A DNA stretch of 64,000 nt, from NCBI GenBank assembly GCA_030789695.1, contig CM061135.1:108942301-109006300 (forward strand). The letters are read 5' to 3'. How positions within the stretch are numbered: the stretch's first letter is position 1; each line of letters opens with the position of its first letter. This stretch comes from Scilla litardierei (Eukaryota; Streptophyta; Magnoliopsida; Asparagales; Asparagaceae). Positions 23,239 through 33,320 of the stretch are shown here, piece by piece. The notes under the pieces were generated by a model. That model was not told the origin of the DNA. It ran no database searches and saw only the letters and a program-made list of their open reading frames with translations. Both the position numbers and the translations under genes were made by a program.

Positions 23239-25465
23239 TGATCGCTCCAAAATGCAACCCAAGAGCACAACCTAGTATGGCGCAAATGCATGGAGATAAA
23301 TCCCCGGTAACGGCGCCAAAAACTTGATCGGCCCCGGATATACACCCGAAGAACGATTGTAGTTTTACCGCAAGCACACGGTGTAGCGGTAAGCGGGTAT
23401 CGAACACGAGGAGGTGGTGTTGGTTCCAATCTATCCTAGGTTGGTTTGACTACGAATGTATTATTAGTGGAGATGGCAATGGTATGATGTAATGGCAATG
23501 GTGGTGGATGTCGGTGTCAGAGATAGAGAAGTCGGTTAAATATAGATTCAAATACAATATAATAAAAGTGTCTAGGGCTAGGGAATTCCCACTACGGATC
23601 GTCATACATCATCGTAAATAGTGAATCTCAATATTACTAGACTTGCATTGAGGTGAACTAGTCGTAACTGAATATAGAACCAAGCTCACGCTCTCGCGCT
23701 ATTGCCGGTCTATAGCAACCTAGATTAGAGCCCAATCTCTTGCAAACCCTAACCTAAGCCACTAGCATGAAGATCGACGTCATCGTTCAATCGCTCCTCG
23801 AGCCCACTCTCGTGCAAACTCGAGTTACGATCTAGATTGTGATAGTTCGTATTCGTCCAATCTCTTGCAAACGAATATGGGTATAGATTTACAATTAAAA
23901 ATCCTAGCTTTGGTCCAATCTCTTGCAAACCAAATCTAGAGAAACCCAATTGTAAACCTAAATCGAATATCTAGGCCTTCCCATCGATTAGAATCCAATC
24001 TCTTGCAAACCCCAATCGATGGAAATCCCTAGCTATCCGTAATAAATCGATCACAACCTAACCTCCTAGCAATTCTAGCAATTTAGAAATTCATTCATCA
24101 CAAATCTGAAATTAGATCCATAGGGTTCATCCCCATGCCCTAGAACAACAAATCTACTCTAGCATAGCAATAAGGATATAAGAATCAATAAAAACCATAG
24201 CTTGCATACAAAAAGATATCAAATCAAAGATTCAAAGAATAAGAACAAAGATACTTAGCTTTGATGAAGAATTCCAATCCAAATACAAGCTTTTTGATCC
24301 AAGAGGGGGCCTAGGGCATGGCCTAACCTCTAAAATAATCAATAATAAAACATCTTGGAACTAAGAAAACATAATGGGGATCCCCTCTAATAGTGCCTAC
24401 AAAACCCCTTTTATACTCCCCCAAAAACCCTAGCAAAACTGCCTAAAAAGCCCCTGAAATTCGGGCCCAAAACTGAATCTGCGCGTGCCCAGAAATCTGC
24501 GCCAGTTACGACTCGGCCGAGTGGAAATCTCACTCGGTCGAGTGGACAGCTCACTCGGTCGAGTGGAAATCTCACTCGGTCGAGTGAGCTTTCTTGCAAA
24601 AACTCCAGAAAACAGCACTCTATCAAAACTGTCAAAAACTGGTCACTCGGCCGAGTGGAAATGTCACTCGGCCGAGTGACACTGACATGCAATTTCCAGC
24701 ACTGCAGCATCGACTTTCAGAAATTCCCCAGATTTCATCCGACCTCCGATTTGCGCGTTCTTAGTGGCGTTGGAATCGTCATGAAGTCTACTATCCATAA
24801 AAAAATATGAGAAAAATAATTTCCCACTGGAATGATAGCAGATTTCAAAAGAGTTGGAGGATGTCTGAAAATCTGGGCGCTTCGTGTCCTCGGCATTACT
24901 CGGCCGAGTGGCAAATGTCACTCGGCCGAGGGGCTTTTGGAACTCGGCCGAGTCGGAGCTCGTAGTCGAATGAAGGATTACAGAGAGTTGGACATTTTGG
25001 CTCGCCGTCGTCTGGGTGCCACTCGGGCGGACGGAGTCTCCGAACTCGGCCGAGTGGGCGTGCGATGCTCGGCCGAGTGCACGCTGATACATCTCTGTTG
25101 CGTGTCCGATCTGGCCGGCTGAGCGGGGTCTCAATGCTCGGCCGAGTGGCTCCTTCACTCGGCCAAGTGGCATGCTGAAAATGCCCAATCTCCATCTTTT
25201 CGCTTCCTCGTCGCTCCTACGACGTTCTTTCTTCTTCCACTCGTCTTCCATTGCACAATAACCCTCAAAAGAGCCATGGTTGACACTCCGGAGTGGGTGC
25301 AAATCCTTTAAGCTCATTTTTGCTCCCGATCGCTCCATATTTCCTGAAATCCGACAAAAACAACAAATCGTGAAAAGTAACGCAATATCGTCGAATAATC
25401 GTGATATGGGTGATCGAAATGGCATGTAAATATGCAGAAAAAAGGTGTAAAATATGGACCGATCA
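23239..25465 (-). repeat. 3' LTR of the non-autonomous element (2227 bp)
   Basis: It begins TGATCGG on the minus strand (25465) and ends AGCGATCA (23239). Near its end it contains a primer-binding-site look-alike (23302-23318) followed by the earlier-looking end CCGATCA (23325-23331). A 21-bp unit with CTCGGTCGAGTGG is repeated at 24511-24597, and further CTCGGCCGAG words run to 25170. Confidence 0.9.
24511..25170. repeat. CTCGGYCGAG palindrome array, 3' LTR copy
   Basis: There are about fourteen copies of CTCGGTCGAG or CTCGGCCGAG. The first block is a tandem of about 21 bp (CTCGGTCGAGTGGAAATCTCA). The short ORFs that translate it as LGRV or TRPS repeats appear on both strands and are by-products of the palindrome. 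Confidence 0.9.
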
Positions 25466-25504
25466 AAATCCCCCAAGCTTACCTCTTACTCGTCCTCGAG
25501 GAAG
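25466..25504 (-). promoter_or_regulatory. Polypurine tract with adjoining hairpin
   Basis: On the minus strand AAGCTTGGGGGATTT abuts the 3' LTR start. Just upstream, CTTCCTCG-AGGA-CGAGTAAG (25504-25485) folds with 7 of 8 pairs round an AGGA loop, 19 bases from the LTR. The same arrangement occurs at 37895-37933 and 48583-48620 with different stem bases. Confidence 0.7.
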
Positions 25505-27438
25505 ATAAGTAAAAAGACGAACTCGGGAGATGAAAAATAAGGGAAATGAAATAAAAGAATACGAAGTGGAAGGGGTCGCTAGATTATACTCTTAGATCTC
25601 AAGCCATAAGCTACACATCACGATGACTTGGAAAATACAAATCACATGCTATAAGGATTTCATATCTTTCATAAACATGGTACTTGCAAGCTTTTAAGAA
25701 CAATAAGAGGGACTCTCTAACTTCATACAATCAATTCATATCCATATCACGTATTTCATAGAATTTAATATACAAATGTTGGCGATGCACTTTTCAATCA
25801 AAAGTTATAAATGAAGCATATAAGATACACACCAAGCATGCAATAGAGAATAGAATAAACGTCATGGCATTCACATATTTATTTCAAATCATGAAAAATC
25901 ACCATATCTAATATATTTTGCAAAGTCTAAGCATTATCGAATATTCCCATTCATGCACGTCTCCACTCTAATGTCATACTCACTCATATGGTCAAATGAA
26001 TTCACCCCCCCAAGCTTAGCTTGAGGCGTCGCATCCAAAGGAATATAATAGTGGAAAAGGGATTTTGCCTTGGTTTTCCCAAGTATTTTGTGGCTCCAAT
26101 AATGAGATAGAGAAATATTTTTTTTCTTTTGGACTTTGTTTCTCATTTTTCTTTTTGGATTTTTGTAGGAGCTATATGATTTGTATTTTTTGGATTTTGG
26201 CTCCTTTTTGGCTTTTTTGGACTTTTGGAGCTAACTTTTTCTTTTGTGGGGATTTTTGGGAAATAGATGAGATATAAGTAGCTTTAGGAGGTGAACTCAA
26301 GCGACATGTAGAGAATAAAAGATATTTGTGGAGAAGGAAATAATGTAGCACTCGGTTCACTCTAAGATGTGCACGAACAGTTCAATAAAATAATACTTCA
26401 ACTAAAACTAATATGTAAGCATGGATATTCTCAGTCATCTCAATGAAAAGTGAAGTCAAGCGGTAAAGCGCACAATCATATCAAGCATGCAACAGGAGGT
26501 GAATAAGACAATAAAACTGATGCTTCAGATATACTAATGATGCGTGAATATTGGTGCATTTCCAACAAAAGCATACTAAACACTAATCTATACATTCAGC
26601 TTCAATTAATATCATGCATTCATGTAGATGAATCATCAAAAGAAATAGATTTTCAAACACATGTGAATAGCAAGACTATGGAATATTCTAAGTAGCATGG
26701 CAGGGAATAATAAGCATCGTGATGGCTACTTAAGCAATAAGAGATATCATCATAAGGAATGCATCTAGCAAAAGAAGAGAAAGGAAAATAAAGAAATAAG
26801 AAAAAATAAAAGAGAGGAAAGAAAAGAAAAACAAGCACACAACATGATGCATGAACACACATAAAAGGAAAATAAGATGGAAAATTCAAAAAGATGATGC
26901 AAAAATTTTGAAAAATTTTAAAAACCCTAAAATAAAGTAAAAATGCAACTAATGCATCTAAATGGCATGGAAATGCACTCTCCCCCAAGCTTAAACTTCG
27001 CATTGTCCTCAATGTGATCATAATTAAAGAATATGCGGAACAACGATAATAATAAGTGGGTGAATGAAATATGATGAAATGAATGACATGAAATCCTAAT
27101 GTAACTACATGCACATACAATGATGCATGAGAGCGCCTTCCCCCAAGCTTATACCAAACAATCCTATTCAAATGACTTGACCAAAAATGTCATGGCTTTG
27201 CATAGCGTGATCAAGTCAAACGAATAAGAAAGTATGGTTTCACTTGAAAGAAATGCTCGAATGTGGTAAGCAAAAGGATGTGACACATCAAAATATGGAG
27301 AGGGCAATTAATATATATAATGGGTTTGGGGTGTAAAAAATTTTTGTTGTCGTCATAAGAGGTGATATTTATTCAATCAAATCTATCCGGTCCCCTCGCT
27401 GTCGAGAGGATTCGGGTTTATTAAAAGCATAAAAATTT
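25505..27438 (-). other. Non-coding 3' interior of the non-autonomous element
   Basis: This is AT-rich, and the many short ORFs look random. On the minus strand it holds AAGCTTGGGGG motifs at about 26006, 26982 and 27136. The one at 26982 is preceded by CATTGAGGACAATG (27001-27016), an internal polypurine-like module. A 172-codon hydrophobic minus-strand frame (27171-26653) is rich in Phe/Leu/Tyr from TTT/CTT-rich DNA and lacks a recognisable domain, so I do not call it a gene. Confidence 0.5.
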
Positions 27439-29187
27439 CTACACTACTGGATTGATATCACCTATAGCAAAAGGCGGATCCAGTATCTTTGCCGGTGCAG
27501 GCAACTGCTCCAACTGATCCTTCCGTGGCTCCGCCAGACGCGTGTGTCCATGGACTCCATCAGACTCCAGCAATGCGGCTCCCAGCACCTCTCCAAGGAC
27601 TCCACATGTACCTTGCAAGAGATAAGCCGCATCAATCTGATGTGGATAATTATTCCCCAAAATAAATGTATTCCAAAGAGGGTCATCAACATAAGTATTT
27701 AAAATCAAAGACGGTTGACAACACTTCCCTGGAAATAAATCTCCACTCTCGTATACCACGTCGATCAACTCCTCATTGTTCGCCTCAGGTTGTTCAAGTA
27801 GCTTGGGCATATAAGCGTAGGTCTCATCAGGCTGCTCCTCATCATCGTCATACTTATCCCATCGCACCTCCTGATCATATTCAATAGCGTCCATGGGTGC
27901 TAACTCCTTGCTCTCCTCCTTGTATACGTCCCATCGTACCTCTTGATCGTATGTACATGAATCCTGCAAAAGGCACGATGAGTCGCCAAAATCTAAATCA
28001 TAGCAAGCATCATACATGGGAGGGGAATCAAATATAAAGGGCGAGGGAGTAAAGAGATCTCCCTGAAGGGGAGCCATAAGCTCTGTGGGATTGTCCTCGG
28101 CATCAGTGGAAGGGTAGGCCTCTGAGGGATGCTCAGCCTTTGTAGAAAGTAGAGGTGGCTGCGGTAGCTCAAAAGGAGGAGTGTAATGCTTGGGATCCTC
28201 ATGAATGGATGTGTCCTCGTCCCAATGCACGGCCTCCCTGGTGACAAGCTCTGGCTCCGCATGTAAGCCCTCCTCAACAGCAAGCTCTGGCTCATATGGG
28301 TGACAAGGGGGAGCGACGATGGCACAAGCTGACTCTCCCCCAAGCTGAACGTGGACATCCTCCTCAGGCTCCTCAGGTATAGAAGGCAATGTAAACGTCA
28401 TCATCTCCTTTTCATGCCTCCTTCTTTGTTTCTTTCCTGGAGCTCGAGTCACCTGATTGCATGGCTTGGCCTCCTCAATAGTAAGTGCAGGTGGCTCTAT
28501 GGGCTCATGTATCTTGACCGTGGTATAAAAGTGGGTCTTGTGCCCCTCAATTAGAGCGTAGACTCCATCATCAATTGTGCCTGTGGAAGAGATACAATGA
28601 GTAATAAAGTTTTGAAATTCAAGCTCAAAAGGATCACCTGCCGTTATTGTCAATGGACCGGAAATTCGAACTATGTCGACAATGTTTCTCAATAGGTCCG
28701 TGTACGTGTCCTCCTTTGGCAACTCAGATGTCTCTATTTGTGGAGTGTTGATGGTATAAAGGTTGATATGATCACCTTCAAGTGAAGCATACACTCCATC
28801 TATGATGGTACCTGCACTAGAGACATTAGCCATAACAAAATCGATGAATACTTGGTCGTATGGTTTACTTACCGTAACGGTTAGTGAACCGGTAGATCGA
28901 GCATCATCTATCATTTGCTGCAAGGCTACTGCCAACTGTAGATCACTGAACTTCCCCACTTGCATCCTCTTCAAAAACTCACGTGAGGGTCCCTTTAGCC
29001 TTCTAGTGAAGATATCAAATAGCGTGGAGTCATTCCACTCATGGTCTGACTCCGTCTGGAACATTTCTAACATTCCTTCAAACCTAGACAAGGCTTCCCC
29101 GAAGGATTCTCCATCAGCCTGATAGAATGCAGCGAGATATATGTAGGATTGTATAGAGCCCGCTCGCATTTTCTTTGGAAGCACCAT
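27439..29187 (-). CDS. Intact 582-aa gag-like protein of unknown function
   Basis: This is the only long intact retroelement ORF in the window. The ATG at 29187 is the first after an in-frame TGA eight codons upstream. Residues 27-75 (GESFGEALSRFEGMLEMF...) resemble the second half of Athila Retrotrans_gag; the first half is absent. Two related modules follow at about 89-147 and 165-224, both ending GT-I-DGVYA-EG-----YT. KKQRRRHEKE (252-261) is a possible nuclear signal. The middle is acidic and Pro-rich, YDQEVRWD occurs twice (413-420, 437-444), and the C-terminus has DDPLWNTFILGNN (501-513) and a KDQLEQLP stretch. There is no zinc knuckle and no DTG. A decayed homologue lies at 19764-20734. 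A role in packaging or helping its own RNA is inference. Confidence 0.75.
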   Translation of the reverse strand: MVLPKKMRAGSIQSYIYLAAFYQADGESFGEALSRFEGMLEMFQTESDHEWNDSTLFDIFTRRLKGPSREFLKRMQVGKFSDLQLAVALQQMIDDARSTGSLTVTVSKPYDQVFIDFVMANVSSAGTIIDGVYASLEGDHINLYTINTPQIETSELPKEDTYTDLLRNIVDIVRISGPLTITAGDPFELEFQNFITHCISSTGTIDDGVYALIEGHKTHFYTTVKIHEPIEPPALTIEEAKPCNQVTRAPGKKQRRRHEKEMMTFTLPSIPEEPEEDVHVQLGGESACAIVAPPCHPYEPELAVEEGLHAEPELVTREAVHWDEDTSIHEDPKHYTPPFELPQPPLLSTKAEHPSEAYPSTDAEDNPTELMAPLQGDLFTPSPFIFDSPPMYDACYDLDFGDSSCLLQDSCTYDQEVRWDVYKEESKELAPMDAIEYDQEVRWDKYDDDEEQPDETYAYMPKLLEQPEANNEELIDVVYESGDLFPGKCCQPSLILNTYVDDPLWNTFILGNNYPHQIDAAYLLQGTCGVLGEVLGAALLESDGVHGHTRLAEPRKDQLEQLPAPAKILDPPFAIGDINPVV

Positions 29188-29366
29188 CGCTGCAACAACT
29201 GTACCTGATCAATCAAAGTAAACAACCTGGAAAAGACGTCAGTGGTACAAAGAGAGATAAAGATAATAATAGCAGGTGGTGGGAAAAATCTCTCTCAATG
29301 TTTTTTTGTTTTTTTTAATGTAATCTAATCAACCTAATTGTGACAAATTGGCACCCAACGGGAACA

Positions 29367-29386
29367 CCTCCCCGGCAACGGCGCCA
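29367..29386 (-). promoter_or_regulatory. Primer-binding site of the non-autonomous element (tRNA-Asp type)
   Basis: The minus strand reads TGGCGCCGTTGCCGGGGAGG, six bases inside the 5' LTR end (29393). It has the tRNA-Asp form typical of Athila elements. Confidence 0.85.
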
Positions 29387-29455
29387 AAAACTTGATCGCT
29401 CCAAAATGCAACCCAAGAGCACAACCTAGTATGGCGCAAATGCACGGAGATAAAT

Positions 29456-29472
29456 CCTCGGTAACGGCGCCA
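29456..29472 (-). other. PBS-like sequence captured inside the LTR
   Basis: The minus strand reads CCGATCAAGTTTTTGGCGCC then GTTACCGAGG. The real LTR end reads GCGATCAAGTTTTTGGCGCC then GTTGCCGGGG about 86 bases further on. The 3' LTR has the same internal copy at 23302-23318, so it was present before integration. Confidence 0.8.
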
Positions 29473-30663
29473 AAAACTTGATCGGCCCTGGATATACACC
29501 CGAAGAACGATTGTAGTTTTACCGCAAGCGCACGGTGTAGCTGCGAGCGGGTATCGAACACGAGGAGCTGGTGTTGGTTCCAATCTATCCTAGGTTGGTT
29601 TGACTACGAATGTATTATTGGTGGAGATGGCAATGGTATGATGTAATGGCAATGGTGGTGGATGTCGGTGTCGGAGATAGAGAAGTCGGTTAAATATCAA
29701 TTCAAATACAATATAATAAAAGTGTCTAGGGCTAGGGAATTCCCACTACGGATCGTCATACATCATCGTAAATAGTGAATCTCAATATTACTAGACTTGC
29801 ATTGAGGTGAACTAGTCGTAACTGAATATAGAACCAAGCTCACGCTCTCGCGCTATTGCCGGTCTATAGCAACCTAGATTAGAGCCCAATCTCTTGCAAA
29901 CCCTAACCTAAGACACTAGCATGAAGATCGACGTCATCGTTCAATCGCTCCTCGAGCCCACTCTCGTGCAAACTCGAGTTACGATCTAGGTTGTGATAGT
30001 TCGTATTCGTCCAATCTCTTGCAAACGAATATGGGTATAGATTTACAATTAAAAATCCTAGCTTTGGTCCAATCTCTTGCAAACCAAATCTAGAGAAACC
30101 CAATTGTAAACCTAAATCGAATATCTAGGCCTTCCCATCGATTAGAATCCAATCTCTTGCAAACCCCAATCGATGGAAATCCCTAGCTATCCGTAATAAA
30201 TCGATCACAACCTAACCTCCTAGCAATTCTAGCAATTTAGAAATTCATTCATCACAAATCTGAAATTAGATCCATAGGGTTCATCCTCATGCCCTAGAAC
30301 AACAAATCTACTCTAGCATAGCAATAAGGATATAAGAATCAATAAAAACCATAGCTTGCATAGAAAAAGATATCAAATCAAAGATTCAAAGAATAAGAAC
30401 AAAGATACTTAGCTTTGATGAAGAATTCCAATCCAAATACAAGCTTTTTGATCCAAGAGGGGGCCTAGGGCATGGCCTAACCTCTAAAATAATCAATAAT
30501 AAAACATCTTGGAACTAAGAAAACATAATGGGGATCCCCTCTAATGGTGGCTACAAAACCCCTTTTATACTCCCCTAAAAACCCTAGCAAAACTGCCTAA
30601 AAGCCCCTGAAATTCGGGCCCAAAACTGAATCTGCGCGTGCCCAGAAATCTGCGCCAGTTACG

Positions 30664-31342
30664 ACTCGGCCGAGTGGAAATCTCACTCGGTCGAGTGGAA
30701 ATCTCACTCGGTCGAGTGGACAGCTCACTCGGTCGAGTGGAAATCTCACTCGGTCGAGTGAGCTTTCCTACAGAAACTCCAAAAAACAGCACTCTGTCAA
30801 AACTGTCAAAAACTGGTCACTCGGCCGAGTGGAAATGTCACGCGGCCGAGTGACACTGACATGCAATTTCCAGCACTGCAGCATCGATTTGCAGAAATTC
30901 CCCAGATTTCATCCGACCTCCGATTTGCGCGTTCTTGGAGGCGTTGGAATCTTCATGAAGTCTACTATCCATAAAAATATGAGAAAAATAATTTACCCAC
31001 TGTAATGATAACATATTTCAAAAGAGTTGGAGGATGTCTGAAAATCTGGGCGCTTCGTGTCCTCGGCATTACTCGGCCGAGTGGCAAATGTCACTCGGCC
31101 GAGGGGCTTTTGGAACTCGGCCGAGTTGGAGCTCGTAGTCGAATGAAGGATTACAGAGAGTTGGACATTTTGGCTCGCCGTCGTCTGGGTGCCACTCGGG
31201 CGGACGGAGTCTCCGAACTCGGCCGAGTGGGCGTGCGATGCTCGGCCGAGTGCACGCTGATACATCTCTGTTGCGTGTCCGATATGGCCGGCTGAGCGGG
31301 GTCTCAATGCTCGGCCGAGTGGCTCCTTCACTCGGCCGAGTG
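30664..31342. repeat. CTCGGYCGAG palindrome array, 5' LTR copy
   Basis: It is the same array as 24511-25170 but with one more 21-bp unit in the first block (five CTCGG words before GAGCTTTC instead of four). Confidence 0.9.
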
Positions 31343-31652
31343 GCATGCTGAAAATGCCCAATCTCCATCTTTTCGCTTCCTCGTCGCTCCTACGACGTTC
31401 TTTCTTCTTCCACTCGTCTTCCATTGCAGAATAACCCTCAAAAGAGCCATGGTTGACACTCCGGAGTGGGTGCAAATCCTTTAAGCTCATTTTTGCTCCC
31501 GATCGCTCCATATTTCCTGAAATCCGACAAAAACAACAAATCGTGAAAAGTAACGCAATATCGTCGAATAATCGTGAAAATCGTGATATGGGTGATCGAA
31601 ATGGCATGTAAATATGCAGAAAAAAGGTGTAAAATATGGACCGATCAATGAT

Positions 31653-32340
31653 CTCACCGATTCGGATGATGAAGTCGAGATGCTGATTGTTGTTGACGAT
31701 CAGGCTGCCTCAAAAAGCCTTCAACTGCCTCGGGAGCTCCTCCAGCTATTGTCGTACCCTTAGGTGTAGTTCCTTCATTTCGTGCCTCTGCACAGCCCTC
31801 GAAGCCAGGTACTACAATTCCACCACCCCTCCCCTCTAAAAATGATGTTGTTGAGCCTTGCATATCGGCTGCTGAAAGGGGGTCTGTGCATTGAATTGAT
31901 ACTGGTGATTATGTTGTTGATGTCGGTATGGGTTTGGGTGCTACTGGTAGTAGGATGGATGGTCCCTCTAATGAATGTTGTGGTGTTTTAATTGATGGTG
32001 GGAGCACGGTTTTGGTTGTTGCTCAGAATGTTGTGAAATGTGGTGGTCTAAATGTTGTGGAGGATGTCGATGGGTCCCCTCCCGGATCGGTTGGTATGAT
32101 TGGTGGAAGTTTCGATCGTGAATTCCCTCCCGTTAGTCCCACTCGGGATGCTTCCCCCTTGCCAAACACCCATCATCCCCTCATTCCACCCCCTTCAATT
32201 GCCCTAACTCGGCCACTATTCCTAACGTCGTTTATGTCATCCCTCCTAAAAACCACAAAGATAAGAAAACATCTAACTTCGGAGGACCGGCCCCCTCCCG
32301 AGTGAGTACCCGGAGCCAAACCCCTCACATTAGTTAGATT
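31653..32340 (+). pseudogene. LINE ORF1 tail and ORF1-ORF2 spacer
   Basis: Reading resumes after the ATGAT duplication with LTDSDDEVEML, continuing the acidic Ser/Thr/Pro-rich tail of ORF1 from 23233. A Val/Gly-rich stretch (31928-32305) follows in another frame, with no recognised domain. It ends just before the ORF2 start. Confidence 0.55.
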
Positions 32341-33320
32341 ATGTCTATCTTAGTCTGGAATGTGCGGGGGCTGAACTCTAAGACTCGTTGTAAGGATGTT
32401 AGGCACCATATTAGCAAACATAAGGCATTTATTATGGGGCTCTTGGAGATTAAGGTGTTGGACCCCATGGGGGATATTGTGCCATCATGTTGCCCTAAGG
32501 GTTAGGTGTCTTTCCACAACTATGAGCGCGTCGCAAAGAGTAGGATTTGGGTATTGGCTAACCCGGCAGTGTGAGATTCTACTATCTTCTCCTCCTCAGC
32601 TCAACATGTCACCCTCACTTGCAATAATCGAGGGGCCTTATGGTGTATCTCTCTTTTGTTTATGCTTACAATCTAGCCTCAGAGTGGGGTCGGCTATGGG
32701 AGTCTCTTTGTAGTGACCACTCTTTCATTGGTGGGAATGCTTGGGCGGTGATGAGAGATTTTAATGTCACGCGCTTTATTGACGAGAAGGTCGGGGGGTC
32801 TTCCCCTCTCGACGGGCATCTTGGAAGAGTTTAATAGTTGTATAGAGGGGTGCAGGTTAGATGACATATGGTGTGGGGGGGGACCAGCTGAGGTGGAGCA
32901 ACAATTCTTCTTTCGATTCCGGCATCTCTTGTAGACTGGATAGGGCCCTTGTTAGTGTGGATTGGATTGCCAATCTCCCTGATGCTTTTACCACATACCT
33001 CCCTCCGGGGACCAGTGATCATTCCCTGTTGCTAATCCAGATTATCCTTCCCCTGACTCCAGGCCCAAACCATTCAGGTTCTTCAGACACAACCATCAGA
33101 TCTCGGGTTTCTTTGCTCTCTTGCTTCGGATTTGGCACGGTCGATTCTCTGGTTCTCCCATATTTAGGCTTGTTTCTAAACTGGAGGCCCTCAAGTCTAC
33201 TATCTGTGCTTGGCCCTTGGCACGTCATCATTTTCCTCCGTCAGGGTCTATTAGGAATGACATCTCCATCCTGCGGCTCTGCCTGACTTTCACTCGTGCC
33301 CGGATCTCATTCGTCAGTAT
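32341..33320 (+). pseudogene. LINE ORF2 endonuclease domain
   Basis: ATG at 32341 opens MSILVWNVRGLNSKTR, the hallmark start of the L1-type apurinic-like endonuclease. MGLLEIKV follows (the E-T-K block, with Ile for Thr), and later CNNRGALW, AVMRDFNVTRF (GDFN-like block, Gly replaced by Arg), and TSDHSLLLIQI near 33010 (the SDH block that closes the domain). Stops and shifts occur near 32503, 32575, 32670 and 32833. The enzyme nicks target DNA to start LINE insertion; this copy is inactive. Confidence 0.85.

Larger units (their letters stand above)
23239..31647 (-). mobile_element. Young non-autonomous Athila-like LTR element inside the LINE
   Basis: Two long LTRs (3': 23239-25465; 5': 29393-31647) differ only by scattered substitutions plus a few small indels, and the 5-bp duplication ATGAT is exact (23234-23238, 31648-31652). 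The interior is 3.9 kb: PBS (29386-29367), one intact ORF (29187-27439), about 1.9 kb of non-coding DNA and a polypurine tract beside the 3' LTR. I find no protease, RT, RNase H or integrase on either strand, so it must borrow enzymes, presumably from an Athila relative using the same tRNA-Asp-type PBS. It resembles the large retrotransposon derivative or gag-only classes. Confidence 0.88.
29393..31647 (-). repeat. 5' LTR of the non-autonomous element (2255 bp)
   Basis: It aligns with 23239-25465 throughout. Two length differences are clear: one extra 21-bp CTCGGTCGAGTGGAAATCTCA unit near 30685-30706 and a 9-bp duplication near 31570 (GTGAAAATC). A second PBS-like sequence (TGGCGCCGTTACCGAGG, minus strand) lies inside it at 29472-29456, preceded by CCGATCA. 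Confidence 0.9.

Noticed and set aside
24430..24710. Apparent repeat proteins with LGRV or TRPS units (also 24485-24679, 30565-30853, 31005-31295)
   Set aside because: The CTCGGYCGAG palindrome reads as LGRV on one strand and TRPS on the other. It lies in LTRs and has no start context or domain, so it is DNA structure rather than protein.
24511..25170. CRISPR-like array of regularly repeated words
   Set aside because: Words are only 10-14 bp, palindromic and unevenly spaced, with spacers that repeat among themselves. There are no cas genes, and the context is plant LTR DNA.
26653..27171. 172-codon Phe/Leu-rich ORF, membrane-protein-like
   Set aside because: It comes from pyrimidine-rich DNA in the non-coding interior, crosses the internal polypurine-like motif and has no recognisable domain.
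29367..29386. tRNA gene or fragment
   Set aside because: Only the 20 bases complementary to a tRNA 3' end are present, directly inside an LTR. This is a primer-binding site.
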